From assembly GCA_031296165.1 (NCBI GenBank), contig JARLGF010000154.1:1-34602 (forward strand): a stretch of DNA of 34,602 bases. The letters are read 5' to 3'. Below the pieces are notes generated by a model that saw nothing but the letters and a program-made list of their open reading frames with translations, did not search any database and was not told where the DNA came from. Made by a program: the position numbers and the translations under genes. The DNA comes from Occallatibacter sp. (GTDB lineage Bacteria; Acidobacteriota; Terriglobia; Terriglobales; Acidobacteriaceae). Positions 8,326 through 16,345 of this stretch are shown piece after piece (the first letter of the stretch is position 1; every line of letters starts with the position of its first letter).

Positions 8326-10377
8326 TTAGGCGGCTTGCAGTTCCAGGATGATGGCGGCGCCGCGGGGTTCCAGGTTGACGGCGGAGGCGCGGCCATTGTG
8401 GTCGCGGAGAATGGTGGCGCACAGGCTCAGGCCGAGGCCGGCAGTCTCGCCAGTGGTCTGGGCGGGCATGAAGGGATCGAAGGCGCGATCCGGATGAGCG
8501 AAGCCGGGCCCCGAGTGGCTGATTAGAATCTGCACCAGATTGCCTTCGCTGGTCGCCTCGAGGCTGATGGTCTTGGGCTCGTCGGGAGACGGAGCACGCC
8601 CCGGGTTCTCTACCGATTCAATGGCATATTGCAGGCAGTGGAGAACCGCCTGGCGCAATTGTTGGGCATTGCACAAAACCTTGGGCAGCGCCGAGGCAAT
8701 GCTCAAACGAAACTCGATGGAGCGGTGCAGAAACTCGGGGCGATGGAGCTGCTCCATATCGGCCAGCAACTCGGCAATGGAGACCGCGGTGAGTTGGCCG
8801 CCAAGGGGCCGGGAGATACGCGACAGGCTCTCCAGCGTGGACTTCATGCGGCGGGCTTCAATGAGAATGGCGTCGACGCCCTTGCGCTCCTTAGGGTCGA
8901 GAGAGGGAGTTTCTTCAAGCAGCGAGGCATACCCGAGGATCACAGTCAGCGGATTGTTCAACTGCTGGGTGACATTGCCGGCCAACTGCCCGAGGCCTGC
9001 GAACTTCTCGGAGTCGATGAGCTTTTCCAGCATAGTGGTCTGGCTGCGCGTGGCCTGGAGGCGGGCAGTGAGCATTTCGATGGGCAGCAGATCGTCGGCA
9101 CGAAGCGGGACTTGAAAGTGGTTGAGAGGATTGCCCCGGATGGGGCGCATGCCGGAGAGAAGCAACGCTCCTTCGTTGTTTGATCGGCCGGCCATGGGCA
9201 CGGCCAGAGCCGATTCAAACCGCAGACGAGCCAGATCGTCGCCGGGTCTGAGCCAGGGAGACAGGTCGAGCTTGAGCGTCTGGCTGCGTTCGACGGCAGG
9301 TGTGGCAGAGCCTGGCGCCAGAAAGTCCGTGACCGGGATCCGCGCAACCAGCTCGCCGAGCCCAGCGATAGTAGCCGCGTCCAGGCCGGCTGTGCCGGAG
9401 AGCCGATAGCGTCCTCCGCTCTCCAGCAGGAGGGCGGCCTGGCTGAAGCGGCTGTTGGCCACCACGGTCTGGCAGACTTCAGCTCCCTGGCGGTCAAAGT
9501 CCTCAAGCCGCCGGCGCGAAAGAATGAGGTTGGTATAGGCCTCGAGTTCCAGGCGGGCTCTGCGCTCGCGTTCCTGGGCGGCCTTGTTGATGGCCAGTTC
9601 GTCTTCCAGCGAGATCAGGATCATGCCCAGGGCCGCGACCACCTTGCCCATCACGATGACATGGATCAGATTGAGGTCGAGCGCCGGATTGAGAGCAATG
9701 GAGGGAAAAAACTCGAGCGCGGAAAGGGACCATGCCGTAAAGCCGAGAACACTGAGAAGTACGCCGGGGGAGAAACGCCTGAAGACGGTTATCAGCAGGA
9801 TTGCGGTCATGAGCAGGTTGGCGCTCAGGATAAAGTTCATCGCCCAGGGAGCGCCTACCGCAAAGTAGGTCCAGAAAATCAGGCCGCCCATCACTGCGCT
9901 GATGGCAATGCCCATCCAGATGGGCATGCTGGCCCTGGTCAAATTCCAGGCCAGGACCACGAAGAAGGAGATAACTCCCAGTGCGGGAAGGACCAGAAAC
10001 ATCGGTCCCGATGGTGACACGCCATGACAGACCACAGACAATAGGACAGCATCGGCGACCAGCGGAATGGTGTAGGGAATGACATAGAGAACCTGGAACC
10101 TGCCCACGCGGAATCTCACGGGGGAAAGCGAGGCAAGAAACAGTCCGGAACTGATCAGAATCATGGTCTGGCCTGCCGCCAACAGCCAGGGATGCGCGCC
10201 GGGCTGCGACCTCCACGGATCCACCATGTAGTAGAGGACCATGTGGGCAATGGCACATAGGAAGCCGAGAAACCAGAGCAGCGTGCGGGTGTCGCGGAAA
10301 CGCAGGTAAAGAGCCCCGAAAGCGGGCAGCAGCAGTACGGTGAGGATCAGCGCGGGGGCATGATAATAATCGGGCAT
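8326..10377 (-). CDS. Membrane sensor histidine kinase-like protein with degenerate catalytic motifs
   Basis: 683 residues from ATG 10377 (AAGGAG 13 bases, GGAG 5 bases upstream). N-terminal half: about eight hydrophobic segments (residues 5-265), then a short coiled linker, a GAF-like region (about 300-430), a dimerisation helix pair and an HATPase-like domain. The phospho-acceptor helix reads GQLAGNVTQQLNNPLTVILG; the family has VAHELNNPL, so His is replaced by Gln (residue 471, codon at 8967-8965). The N-box reads VLHCLQYAIES, with Tyr where Asn binds Mg-ATP, and the G1 box reads ISHSGPG, with His where Asp is expected. The F/G2 part FDPF...GLGLSLC is intact. It therefore probably cannot autophosphorylate in the classical way and may act as a sensor scaffold or ligand-responsive pseudokinase. 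No response regulator is adjacent. Residues upstream of 10377 in the same frame come from a repeat element and are not counted. Confidence 0.85.
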   Translation of the reverse strand: MPDYYHAPALILTVLLLPAFGALYLRFRDTRTLLWFLGFLCAIAHMVLYYMVDPWRSQPGAHPWLLAAGQTMILISSGLFLASLSPVRFRVGRFQVLYVIPYTIPLVADAVLLSVVCHGVSPSGPMFLVLPALGVISFFVVLAWNLTRASMPIWMGIAISAVMGGLIFWTYFAVGAPWAMNFILSANLLMTAILLITVFRRFSPGVLLSVLGFTAWSLSALEFFPSIALNPALDLNLIHVIVMGKVVAALGMILISLEDELAINKAAQERERRARLELEAYTNLILSRRRLEDFDRQGAEVCQTVVANSRFSQAALLLESGGRYRLSGTAGLDAATIAGLGELVARIPVTDFLAPGSATPAVERSQTLKLDLSPWLRPGDDLARLRFESALAVPMAGRSNNEGALLLSGMRPIRGNPLNHFQVPLRADDLLPIEMLTARLQATRSQTTMLEKLIDSEKFAGLGQLAGNVTQQLNNPLTVILGYASLLEETPSLDPKERKGVDAILIEARRMKSTLESLSRISRPLGGQLTAVSIAELLADMEQLHRPEFLHRSIEFRLSIASALPKVLCNAQQLRQAVLHCLQYAIESVENPGRAPSPDEPKTISLEATSEGNLVQILISHSGPGFAHPDRAFDPFMPAQTTGETAGLGLSLCATILRDHNGRASAVNLEPRGAAIILELQAA

Positions 10378-10452
10378 GGACTCCGTACTTCTCCTTCCGC
10401 TGCTATCGACGGAATTTGTTGCTGCCTTGAATCTTGAGGGCGCCGCACGTAT

Positions 10453-10563
10453 AGCATTTTCGGAATTGGTGTAGACCGAAGCCATGCGCTTAAGTGTCTT
10501 TTTCATTAAGAAAAAGACACCTGTTACGGCTCTCAAAAAGTCTACGTGTATTCCGAAAATGCT
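10453..10563. repeat. Small palindromic (MITE-like) element
   Basis: Outer arms AGCATTTTCGGAAT (10453-10466) and ATTCCGAAAATGCT (10550-10563) are perfect inverted repeats; inner arms GTAGAC (10471-10476) / GTCTAC (10540-10545) extend them. In the middle is a perfect 11-bp hairpin GTGTCTTTTTC-ATTAA-GAAAAAGACAC (10494-10520). The nested symmetry over 111 bases looks like a non-autonomous mobile repeat. Twelve bases of its right edge (AAAATGCTCTAA, 10556-10567) recur in reverse at 33769-33780. It lies 76 bases before the kinase-like gene start and could affect its transcription. Confidence 0.65.
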
Positions 10564-10760
10564 CTAATGCAGCGCAAGAACGGAGTGCGTGCCATTTGAG
10601 CCGGTTGCCCGCCGTTCTCTGACCGGGTAACCCACAATCGATTTTGGCTTCTTCTGAAGATGATGTATATGCGTCTAAGGTTGTAGATGGGTGAGAGATT
10701 TCAGAGACCGGGCCTGCACTCCCGGACCATGTATAGGAACTGCGGAGGAGAGACACCAGA

Positions 10761-11627
10761 GTGCGAAATCGATGGTTTTTGGTGATGCTGGCAGCGGCGG
10801 GTTGTATGCTTGCCGCCGCGGCGCAGGACAAGGATAGTTTTACGCCGATGGCGCTGGACTCGGGTTTCGGGATTATGGATATCTCTGTGCCGGCCACGCC
10901 GCCGGAGGAGATTATCCGCAAATTTGCCGCCAAGGAGAGCGAGTTCCGCCAGGCGTTGAACCACTATACCTATCGCCGCATTGCCCGCGTCCAGACCATC
11001 GACGACGACAACAAGGTGGATGGCGAGTACTACGAAGTGGACGACGTGACCTTTGACCACGCCGGGGCGCGCACGGAGAAGGTGGTCTTTGCGCCGGAAA
11101 ATACCTTGCAGCGTGTAATGATGTCGCCCTCCGACCTTCAGGACATCCAGCACGGGTACCCGTTTGTTCTGACCACGGAAGATATTGGGCAGTACAACGT
11201 GAAGTACGTTGGCCGGCAAAAAGTGGACGAGGTGGATTGCTACGTCTTCGACGTGAGCCCCAAAGTGATTGAGAAGAAGAAGCGCTACCTCGACGGCCGC
11301 ATCTGGGTGGACGCGACAGACCTGCAGATCGTGGTGACCAACGGAAGAATGGTTCCCGACGACACGCGCAAGGGGAGCGAGGACCTGCATCCGCCCTTCA
11401 TGACCTGGCGGCAACAGGTGGACGGCCACTACTGGTTCCCGGTCTATACCAAGGGCGAGGGCGAGCTGCACTTCAGCGGTGGCAAAGGCTACATGGCTCA
11501 GGACGTGCACATGCGCGACACGATCAAGTACACCGACTACAAGCAGTTTGGCTCGACGACAAAGATTATTTACGAGGGCCAGGACATTACTCCGGACAAG
11601 CAGCCGGAGGCACAGCCGAAGAAGTAG
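10761..11627 (+). CDS. Exported protein of acidobacterial type, LolA-like fold suspected
   Basis: 288 residues from GTG 10761; GGAGGAG 10 bases upstream is an excellent ribosome site. A signal peptide (MRNRWFLVMLAAAGCMLAAAAQ) contains a possible lipobox-like Cys at 15, but the small-residue stretch and AAA-Q suggest ordinary cleavage. The mature part has a charged helix (EEIIRKFAAKESEFRQALNHY), then beta-rich sequence with paired acidic and aromatic residues (GEYYEVDDVTF, YVFDVSPKVIEKKKRYLDGRIWVD) and ends KQPEAQPKK. The RIWVDATDLQIV and YWFPVYTKGEGELHF segments resemble outer-membrane lipoprotein carrier/sorting-like (LolA/LolB fold) proteins, which are abundant in acidobacteria. No enzymatic residue set is evident. 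Function unknown; role in envelope lipid or lipoprotein handling is a guess. Confidence 0.75.
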   Translation: MRNRWFLVMLAAAGCMLAAAAQDKDSFTPMALDSGFGIMDISVPATPPEEIIRKFAAKESEFRQALNHYTYRRIARVQTIDDDNKVDGEYYEVDDVTFDHAGARTEKVVFAPENTLQRVMMSPSDLQDIQHGYPFVLTTEDIGQYNVKYVGRQKVDEVDCYVFDVSPKVIEKKKRYLDGRIWVDATDLQIVVTNGRMVPDDTRKGSEDLHPPFMTWRQQVDGHYWFPVYTKGEGELHFSGGKGYMAQDVHMRDTIKYTDYKQFGSTTKIIYEGQDITPDKQPEAQPKK

Positions 11628-11640
11628 CTCCGGCTCTGCC

Positions 11641-11946
11641 TCGAACGTGGATACCTTCGAGGGTGTCCACGTTCAGCGCTCGCGCGAGACATACACGTAT
11701 TACAAGCAATCGATCGGCAACACCAACACCATCCTGCGTGTGGTGGAGTACTGGTCTTCACCCCTGCTCGGCGTGAAGGTCAAGGTAGTGCGCCACGACC
11801 CGCGCGACGGCGACCAAACCCTGTGGCTGACGGATATTTCGCTCACCGCGCCCGACCCCAACGTCTTTCAGATCCCGGCCGAATACAAAATCATCGATTA
11901 TCGCAACCTCGTTCCCATCAACCGGACGCCGAATACGGAACAGTAG
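11641..11946 (+). pseudogene. C-terminal remnant of a second exported protein
   Basis: After the stop at 11627, a different frame encodes about 100 residues with good protein character: NVDTFEGVHVQRSRET, ILRVVEYWSSPLLGVKVKV, RHDPRDGDQTLWLTDI, PDPNVFQIPAEYKI. This matches my recollection of the C-terminal part of acidobacterial exported proteins with the pattern SERWYSP...SDPR.GE..YRLT.I...EP....F.VP..Y. There is no ATG, only GTG 11647 without a ribosome site, and the frame continues upstream into the preceding gene. It looks like the surviving 3' end of a deleted neighbour gene, or an extension reached by frameshift from 10761-11627. Confidence 0.6.
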
Positions 11947-11973
11947 GGAATAAAAATCCCGTTCACTCTTTCC

Positions 11974-12600
11974 TTAATAGAAGAGATATTTGCGCCAGCG
12001 GTCGTCGCCGCGGCCCAACATGCGCATGATCTGGCGGCTGGTGTGCAGCGAGAAGGGGCGCGGTTCGCGCAAGAGAGCCATGTCGTCGATCTCGTTGAGC
12101 ATGCGGTTGCCCTTGCGGCGGTTGCAGGCGTGGCAGCAGGCTACCAGGTTCTCCCAGGTGGAGTTGCCGCCGCGGGAACGGGGAATGACGTGGTCCAGTG
12201 TGAGGTCGCCGGGAGGCAGCGCCTGGCCGCAGTACTGGCAGATGTTGCGGTCGCGGAGCAGAATGTTTTTGCGCGAGAGGGCGCGGGTCTGGTAGGGAAT
12301 GCGCCGGTACTCCAGCAGACGAATGACGGAAGGCATGACGACACGGCAGCGTTGGGCATGAAGGGTGAGGCCGTGCTCCTCCTCCGTACGCGCTACGCCC
12401 TTGAGCACCAGCACCAGGGCGCGGCGTGCCCCACAGATGTTGATGGGCTCATAGGAAGCGTTGAGCACCAGCACCGGCAATTGCAGAATCTGGTTGGTCT
12501 GCATGCCGACCTGCCCGGCAGAAGACTCGCCGGACAGAATAGCGGTCCGGGCGATCGACTTTTGTTTGCGTGCATGAATCATGGCTTTTCCCAGCGACAT
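11974..12600 (-). CDS. HNH endonuclease family protein
   Basis: 208 residues, ATG 12600 with GAGGGG 8 bases upstream. The C-terminal half is an HNH nuclease domain: CQYCG (about 121-125), the catalytic [12 protein letters not shown], then [16 protein letters not shown], giving two CxxC zinc pairs and the His-Asn-His core. The N-terminal part with [28 protein letters not shown] is the usual leader of this widespread group of chromosomal HNH proteins, whose physiological substrate is not established. It is not next to restriction or phage genes. It follows comF by 14 bases, so the two form an operon, which would fit a link to DNA uptake or repair, though this is only contextual. Confidence 0.9.
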   Translation of the reverse strand: MSLGKAMIHARKQKSIARTAILSGESSAGQVGMQTNQILQLPVLVLNASYEPINICGARRALVLVLKGVARTEEEHGLTLHAQRCRVVMPSVIRLLEYRRIPYQTRALSRKNILLRDRNICQYCGQALPPGDLTLDHVIPRSRGGNSTWENLVACCHACNRRKGNRMLNEIDDMALLREPRPFSLHTSRQIMRMLGRGDDRWRKYLFY

Positions 12601-12614
12601 CTCTTATCCCCTCG

Positions 12615-13697
12615 TCAAAAAGATGATTGGTCTTGCGATGAATCGATGAATGCTCCTTGCAAGGTTGCTGCCCGCGCATTGCCGGACAGGTCTGTATAGT
12701 CTTCCGCGGCTACGGATGCGCCGCGGCGAAACGGGTTGACATTGCGGGCGCGGGCCAGCGTGGCCACCCACACGGAGGCTGCTCCGGCCTGATTGAGCGC
12801 AGAGGCGGCTGAGCGGGCCGTTGCTCCCGTGGTAAAAATGTCGTCGACGATGAGAACGTGCTTCAGGGTGACGGCGGACGGGTCGGAAACTGAAAAAGCG
12901 CCGCGCACATTTATGCGCCGCTGACGGGGACTCAGCCCGGCCTGGCTCTCCGTGGCGCGCAGCCGCATCAGTGTGCTTGAAGCCAGGGTCAGCCGCCACT
13001 GCGGGTGGGTTTTACGCAGGCTGCCAAGCGCATGGGCGGCCAGCGAACGCGCCTGGTTGAAGCCGCGCTGGCCATACTTGGAACGGTGCAGCGGCACCGG
13101 AACGACAAGCATCTCGGCAGGTGCCTCGGCAGCCAGTTGGGCGATGGCTTCCGCCAGCATCCGGCCCAGAACGCGAGCCGCCGGGTGCATCCGGTCGTAC
13201 TTGAGCGCATGAATGGCCGCTTTCATGCGGTCCTGGTAAAGCCCATACGCAACGGCCCGCACAAAGGGTGGCGGAGCAAGACGGCAGGAGCGGCACAGCG
13301 CAGAGCCTACCGGTCCCGAACTCAGCGCCAACTGGTCAAGGATGTCGCCGCAGCGCGCGCACGAGGGTCCGGTGAGAGCGGGGAATTCCGCCCAGCAGGC
13401 ACTGCAGATTGGCGCAGAAGAGAGCTGCGGCAAAGGGGAGCCGCAGAGTGTGCAGATGGCAGGAAGGAGGGCACAGCCCAGTGCATCCAGGGGACTTCGA
13501 AGCACGCGGGCCACAGCGCGCCAACGGGTAGTCTCCGATGGTGGAACGTCGAACGTCAGTGAACCGGAGTCCCTGCGGAAGACGCACCTCACTTGGGAGG
13601 CGCGGGGAAAATGTGCGCCGCCTTGCCGACAGTATACGCGGACAGTGCGTGAGATTCCATGGCGTTTGAGCCGGGAACGATGGAGACCTCGCAGCAT
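12615..13697 (-). CDS. comF: ComF family protein (phosphoribosyltransferase-like)
   Basis: Up to 360 residues; the conserved part begins near residue 62, so GTG 13514 (299 residues) is a likely true start. The longer frame from ATG 13697 has only GGTGA upstream and an Arg-rich N-terminus unlike the family. Conserved features: a zinc ribbon CTLCG...CSACWAEF...CARCGD...CRSCR (about 82-138), the ALKYDRM segment, PVPLHRSKYGQRGFNQA, and the PRPP-binding loop VLIVDDIFTTGAT (about 291-303). ComF proteins take part in natural transformation, handling incoming single-stranded DNA; in organisms without competence the role is unclear. Co-transcribed with the HNH protein gene 14 bases downstream. Confidence 0.88.
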   Translation of the reverse strand: MLRGLHRSRLKRHGISRTVRVYCRQGGAHFPRASQVRCVFRRDSGSLTFDVPPSETTRWRAVARVLRSPLDALGCALLPAICTLCGSPLPQLSSAPICSACWAEFPALTGPSCARCGDILDQLALSSGPVGSALCRSCRLAPPPFVRAVAYGLYQDRMKAAIHALKYDRMHPAARVLGRMLAEAIAQLAAEAPAEMLVVPVPLHRSKYGQRGFNQARSLAAHALGSLRKTHPQWRLTLASSTLMRLRATESQAGLSPRQRRINVRGAFSVSDPSAVTLKHVLIVDDIFTTGATARSAASALNQAGAASVWVATLARARNVNPFRRGASVAAEDYTDLSGNARAATLQGAFIDSSQDQSSF

Positions 13698-13794
13698 TCA
13701 TGCAGAATTCACCGCATCGTGAATCGGCGCGGAAAGACGCATGTGCCTGATAAGCCGAACACATATGCCTTCCCGGGATGGATGCTTGCCGGTC

Positions 13795-14058
13795 TTAAAG
13801 GATGCGGTGTTCTTCTACGACAACAACTTCGCAATGTTCGTGTTTTGCGGCTTCCTTCGTTTTAGGCGGTGCGGCGGCTTTGTGTACGGCATCGCGGACC
13901 GCTTCCTTCATTTTGCCCACGGTCGTTTCGGTTTTGCCTTTCAACTGCTGAACGGCGCCTTCAATCTGGGTTCCGGTGTTGCCGGTCAGGCTGCCCACAT
14001 GCCGTTTGGCGCTGCCCACTGCTTCGTCGATTGCGCCTTTCACTCTATCCTTGTTCAT
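13795..14058 (-). CDS. CsbD-like stress protein
   Basis: 87 residues from ATG 14058 with GAGGTGG about 6 bases upstream. The body MNKDRVKGAIDEAVGSAKRH, then LTGNTGTQIEGAVQQLKGKTE, is the CsbD pattern of short amphipathic, Lys/Glu/Ala-rich repeats. The family is induced by general stress in many bacteria but its molecular role is unknown. The C-terminal tail (PPKTKEAAKHEHCEVVVVEEHRIL) is unusual, with a hydrophobic VVVV patch. It is the middle gene of a minus-strand run with the iron-permease family protein and universal stress protein, which supports a stress role. Confidence 0.85.
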   Translation of the reverse strand: MNKDRVKGAIDEAVGSAKRHVGSLTGNTGTQIEGAVQQLKGKTETTVGKMKEAVRDAVHKAAAPPKTKEAAKHEHCEVVVVEEHRIL

Positions 14059-14159
14059 TGTTTCCACCTCGTACTGCCAGTTGCTCACGAAGCGCTGGAA
14101 GGGCGCAGTATCGAAAGGAACACAGCGGACGCCCAAAGCGCTGCTCGATTCCCTGTGCG

Positions 14160-14594
14160 TCATTTCTCTTCCGGAACGCGAGCGGATCGCGCCTGGCGTG
14201 CGGTCCAGTTGGTCTTTATCTTTTCGTAGGTAGCCTGCATCTCATCCAGTTCCAGGTCGCTCAGCCTCTCGATATCGATGAGTTGATTGCGGGCCGTGCC
14301 CATGGCGCGGATCAGTTCGTTGAGCTTGAGATTGATAGCTCGCGAGTCGCGATTCTGGGTGTTCTGGATCAGCAGGACCATCAGAAAGGTCGCAACAGCC
14401 GTTCCCGTGCCGATCATCTCTGCCCACTTGCTGGAGAAATGAAACATGGGACCTGTGGCAGCCCACACGGCCACCACCAAACCTGCCGCCACAAACGCCC
14501 ACGTTGACCCCAGCCACCCGGAAGCCCGTGCGGCGAAACGCCCGAAATGGCCGTGCACGGTCCGGTCCTGCGCTTCGATTGTTGGTTTGTTCAT
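14160..14594 (-). CDS. Low-affinity iron permease family membrane protein
   Basis: 144 residues, ATG 14594 with GGGAGG about 9 bases upstream. Two transmembrane helices: ASGWLGSTWAFVAAGLVVAV (about 24-43) and MIGTGTAVATFLMVLLIQ (about 60-77), followed by the signature NTQNRDSRAINLKLNELIRA and a cytoplasmic helix ending LDEMQATYEKIKTNW. This is the small bacterial version of the low-affinity iron permease family (PF04120); iron transport has been shown for fungal relatives, not for these short bacterial ones. A Lys/Arg-rich tail ends the protein. It lies between stress genes, so a role in stress or metal homeostasis is plausible. Confidence 0.85.
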   Translation of the reverse strand: MNKPTIEAQDRTVHGHFGRFAARASGWLGSTWAFVAAGLVVAVWAATGPMFHFSSKWAEMIGTGTAVATFLMVLLIQNTQNRDSRAINLKLNELIRAMGTARNQLIDIERLSDLELDEMQATYEKIKTNWTARQARSARVPEEK

Positions 14595-14840
14595 CGATCG
14601 TGCCTCCCTGTCGTGCGGCTCTGTCCGAGCATAGGGTTGCGGGGTTCAATGCGTCTGTCCCAAGGGGACCACACGGGATGAGCACGGGAAGCAGCGCAGA
14701 TGGCGGCGACGTCAGCCGTAAAGGGCACTTGTTATTGGATGACAGAGGTCTATAGAGCCCAACGCAGGCTGGCACACGGCAACCGCCAAATGCGCAACAC
14801 CGGGCCAGAGAGCAAGGCATTCAGGCGGGCCGAACTTGCC

Positions 14841-14876
14841 GCGGGTGGATCCTTCCCTTGGGAAAGATCCACCCGC
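14841..14876. terminator. Strong hairpin after the universal stress protein gene
   Basis: Arms GCGGGTGGATCCTTCCC (14841-14857) and GGGAAAGATCCACCCGC (14860-14876) pair over 17 bases with one mismatch and a 2-base loop. It lies 7 bases beyond the stop of the minus-strand gene. There is no T-run, so it may be a processing or stability hairpin, or a repeat unit. Confidence 0.55.
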
Positions 14877-14883
14877 AGACCAT

Positions 14884-15843
14884 CTAAAAAACGCCGGCGA
14901 TATAAGCCTCGGAGGGACGGGGTATATCGGCCTTGGCGCCGCACTCGGCCAGCACCACCGGAGACAGGGTGATGACCGGGCAGTGCGCGTGGGCCAGCAC
15001 TTTGTAAACCACGCCGTGGCGGGTGACAGCGGCAAAAGCAGATGCACCCTGCGCGCCGAGCACGATAAGGTCGGCTTGCTGCGCCCGGCACTGGTAGAGC
15101 AACTCCTCCGTGGGGTCGCCAGGCACCACGATGGTCTGCACGGCAATCTTGTCGTGTAAATCATGTGGAATCAGCGATAAAAGATCCGTTTCAATCTGAT
15201 CGATGGATCGCCCGGCAAGAACCTCGGCGCGCTCCTGGGGCCGGATCACATGCTGCAGGATGAGGCGCGCGTTGTGCTGCGCGGCCAGTTCCGCGGCAAA
15301 GCCGGCCACTACGTGGCTGGCCTCCTGCATGCTTACGGCACAGAGAATTGTGCGGGTTGCATATTTGCGATAGTCACCCGCCACCACGTCGGGGCCGACA
15401 ACGCAGACCGGAACTTTGGAGGTGCGCAGCACGGCCTCAGCCACCGAGCCCACCAGCAACTTGCCGATGGGGCCGGGAGAGTGTGTCCCCATCACAATGC
15501 GGTCGATCACCCGTTCCCGCAGGAAAGCGAGGATCTGGTCGGCGGCCAGTCCCGGCCTTACGACAATCTCGCAGCGCAGGCCTGCGTCCTTGACGCGCTG
15601 GGCCAGCGGCTGCAGATGCTGCATTTCAGAGCGGGCTGCGGCGGCATAGTCGTAGTAACGGATACCCGAGGTTTCCGATGCGGCCACAATCAGGGTGTCA
15701 TAGGCGTGGAAAAGGATGAGATCGGCGCCAAATTCGGTGGCTTGCGCAAGAGCGAAAGCAAAGGCTTTTTCGTTGGCGGGAATCTCGGCGGCAAAGAGGA
15801 TGGTGGAAGGTTTGCTCCAACCCGGCTTCATTACGGCTGCCAT
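14884..15843 (-). CDS. Tandem-domain universal stress protein
   Basis: 319 residues from ATG 15843; AGGAGG 6 bases upstream decides this start over an ATG 90 bases earlier. Two UspA domains: the first (about 12-155) ends with the nucleotide-binding loop VMGTHSPGPIGKLLVGSVAE and VPVCVVG; the second (about 165-310) ends with VLGAQGASAFAAVTRHGVVY and HCPVITLSP. The first loop keeps the G/S spacing for ATP binding, the second is more divergent. Family members bind ATP and help survival under starvation, oxygen limitation and oxidative stress. An FNR/CRP-type palindrome at 15917-15936 lies 73 bases upstream, which supports redox or oxygen control. Downstream is a strong hairpin. Confidence 0.93.
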   Translation of the reverse strand: MAAVMKPGWSKPSTILFAAEIPANEKAFAFALAQATEFGADLILFHAYDTLIVAASETSGIRYYDYAAAARSEMQHLQPLAQRVKDAGLRCEIVVRPGLAADQILAFLRERVIDRIVMGTHSPGPIGKLLVGSVAEAVLRTSKVPVCVVGPDVVAGDYRKYATRTILCAVSMQEASHVVAGFAAELAAQHNARLILQHVIRPQERAEVLAGRSIDQIETDLLSLIPHDLHDKIAVQTIVVPGDPTEELLYQCRAQQADLIVLGAQGASAFAAVTRHGVVYKVLAHAHCPVITLSPVVLAECGAKADIPRPSEAYIAGVF

Positions 15844-15916
15844 GGGAACCTCCTGATGATGCGGCAAAACATTAGCAATGTTTGCCATCGGCATTCGGTG
15901 CCCGGTGGCACAGATC

Positions 15917-15936
15917 GGCGTGATGTGAATCACGCC
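15917..15936. promoter_or_regulatory. FNR/CRP-type palindrome upstream of the universal stress gene
   Basis: GGCGTGATGTGAATCACGCC: perfect 8-bp arms around a 4-base centre, with the core TGAT-N4-ATCA. It starts 73 bases upstream of the minus-strand start codon at 15843. The form matches sites of the CRP/FNR superfamily. Confidence 0.6.
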
Positions 15937-16345
15937 GTGGACGCATAAAACCCCAGCTACCGGCGAACTGAAAATTACCAGTCTCCCAGTAAAGACGCAG
16001 GCTCCCGGGATTCGTTTGCTAAAGACGGGATTGTGCGCCGTTTTGTGGAAATTGTCCAGTGCGCGCGCGCCGAGGTTGTCGATTCAGGCATGTAAAGTGA
16101 TCCCGATCACAGTCCGCCCACCCTTGAAACTGTTCTTCTGAAGCGGAATCGTGGCGCTCAGGAGCGATTTCCCCATTCATGAGGCCCTGTCGTATCTTCC
16201 CAGACGGTTTTTTCCCGGCGAGGAAATGTTCTTATCGGCAGTGTCCTGGTTTTCATGAAAAAGGTAAAAATTTCTCCATCCCCGGCGCTGGGCCCCAAGT
16301 CCGGGCCAGCCAGATCCATCTGGACGCGATTCCGCTGGAGGTCTT
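15937..16345. other. Regulatory intergenic region before the radical SAM gene
   Basis: About 410 bases between divergent genes. Besides the FNR/CRP-type box (16097-16110), it has an AT-rich patch around 16206-16275 containing runs of T and A that could hold the plus-strand promoter. No credible short gene is seen. Confidence 0.4.
16097..16110. promoter_or_regulatory. FNR/CRP-type box upstream of the radical SAM gene
   Basis: GTGATCCCGATCAC has the core TGAT-N4-ATCA, symmetric except for the centre, and lies 235 bases upstream of the start at 16346. That distance is long for direct activation, but the transcript start is unknown. Confidence 0.5.

Noticed and set aside
10378..10536. N-terminal extension of the kinase-like protein
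   Set aside because: The extra 53 codons are read from the palindromic repeat element; ATG 10377 has a ribosome site and directly precedes the first membrane segment.
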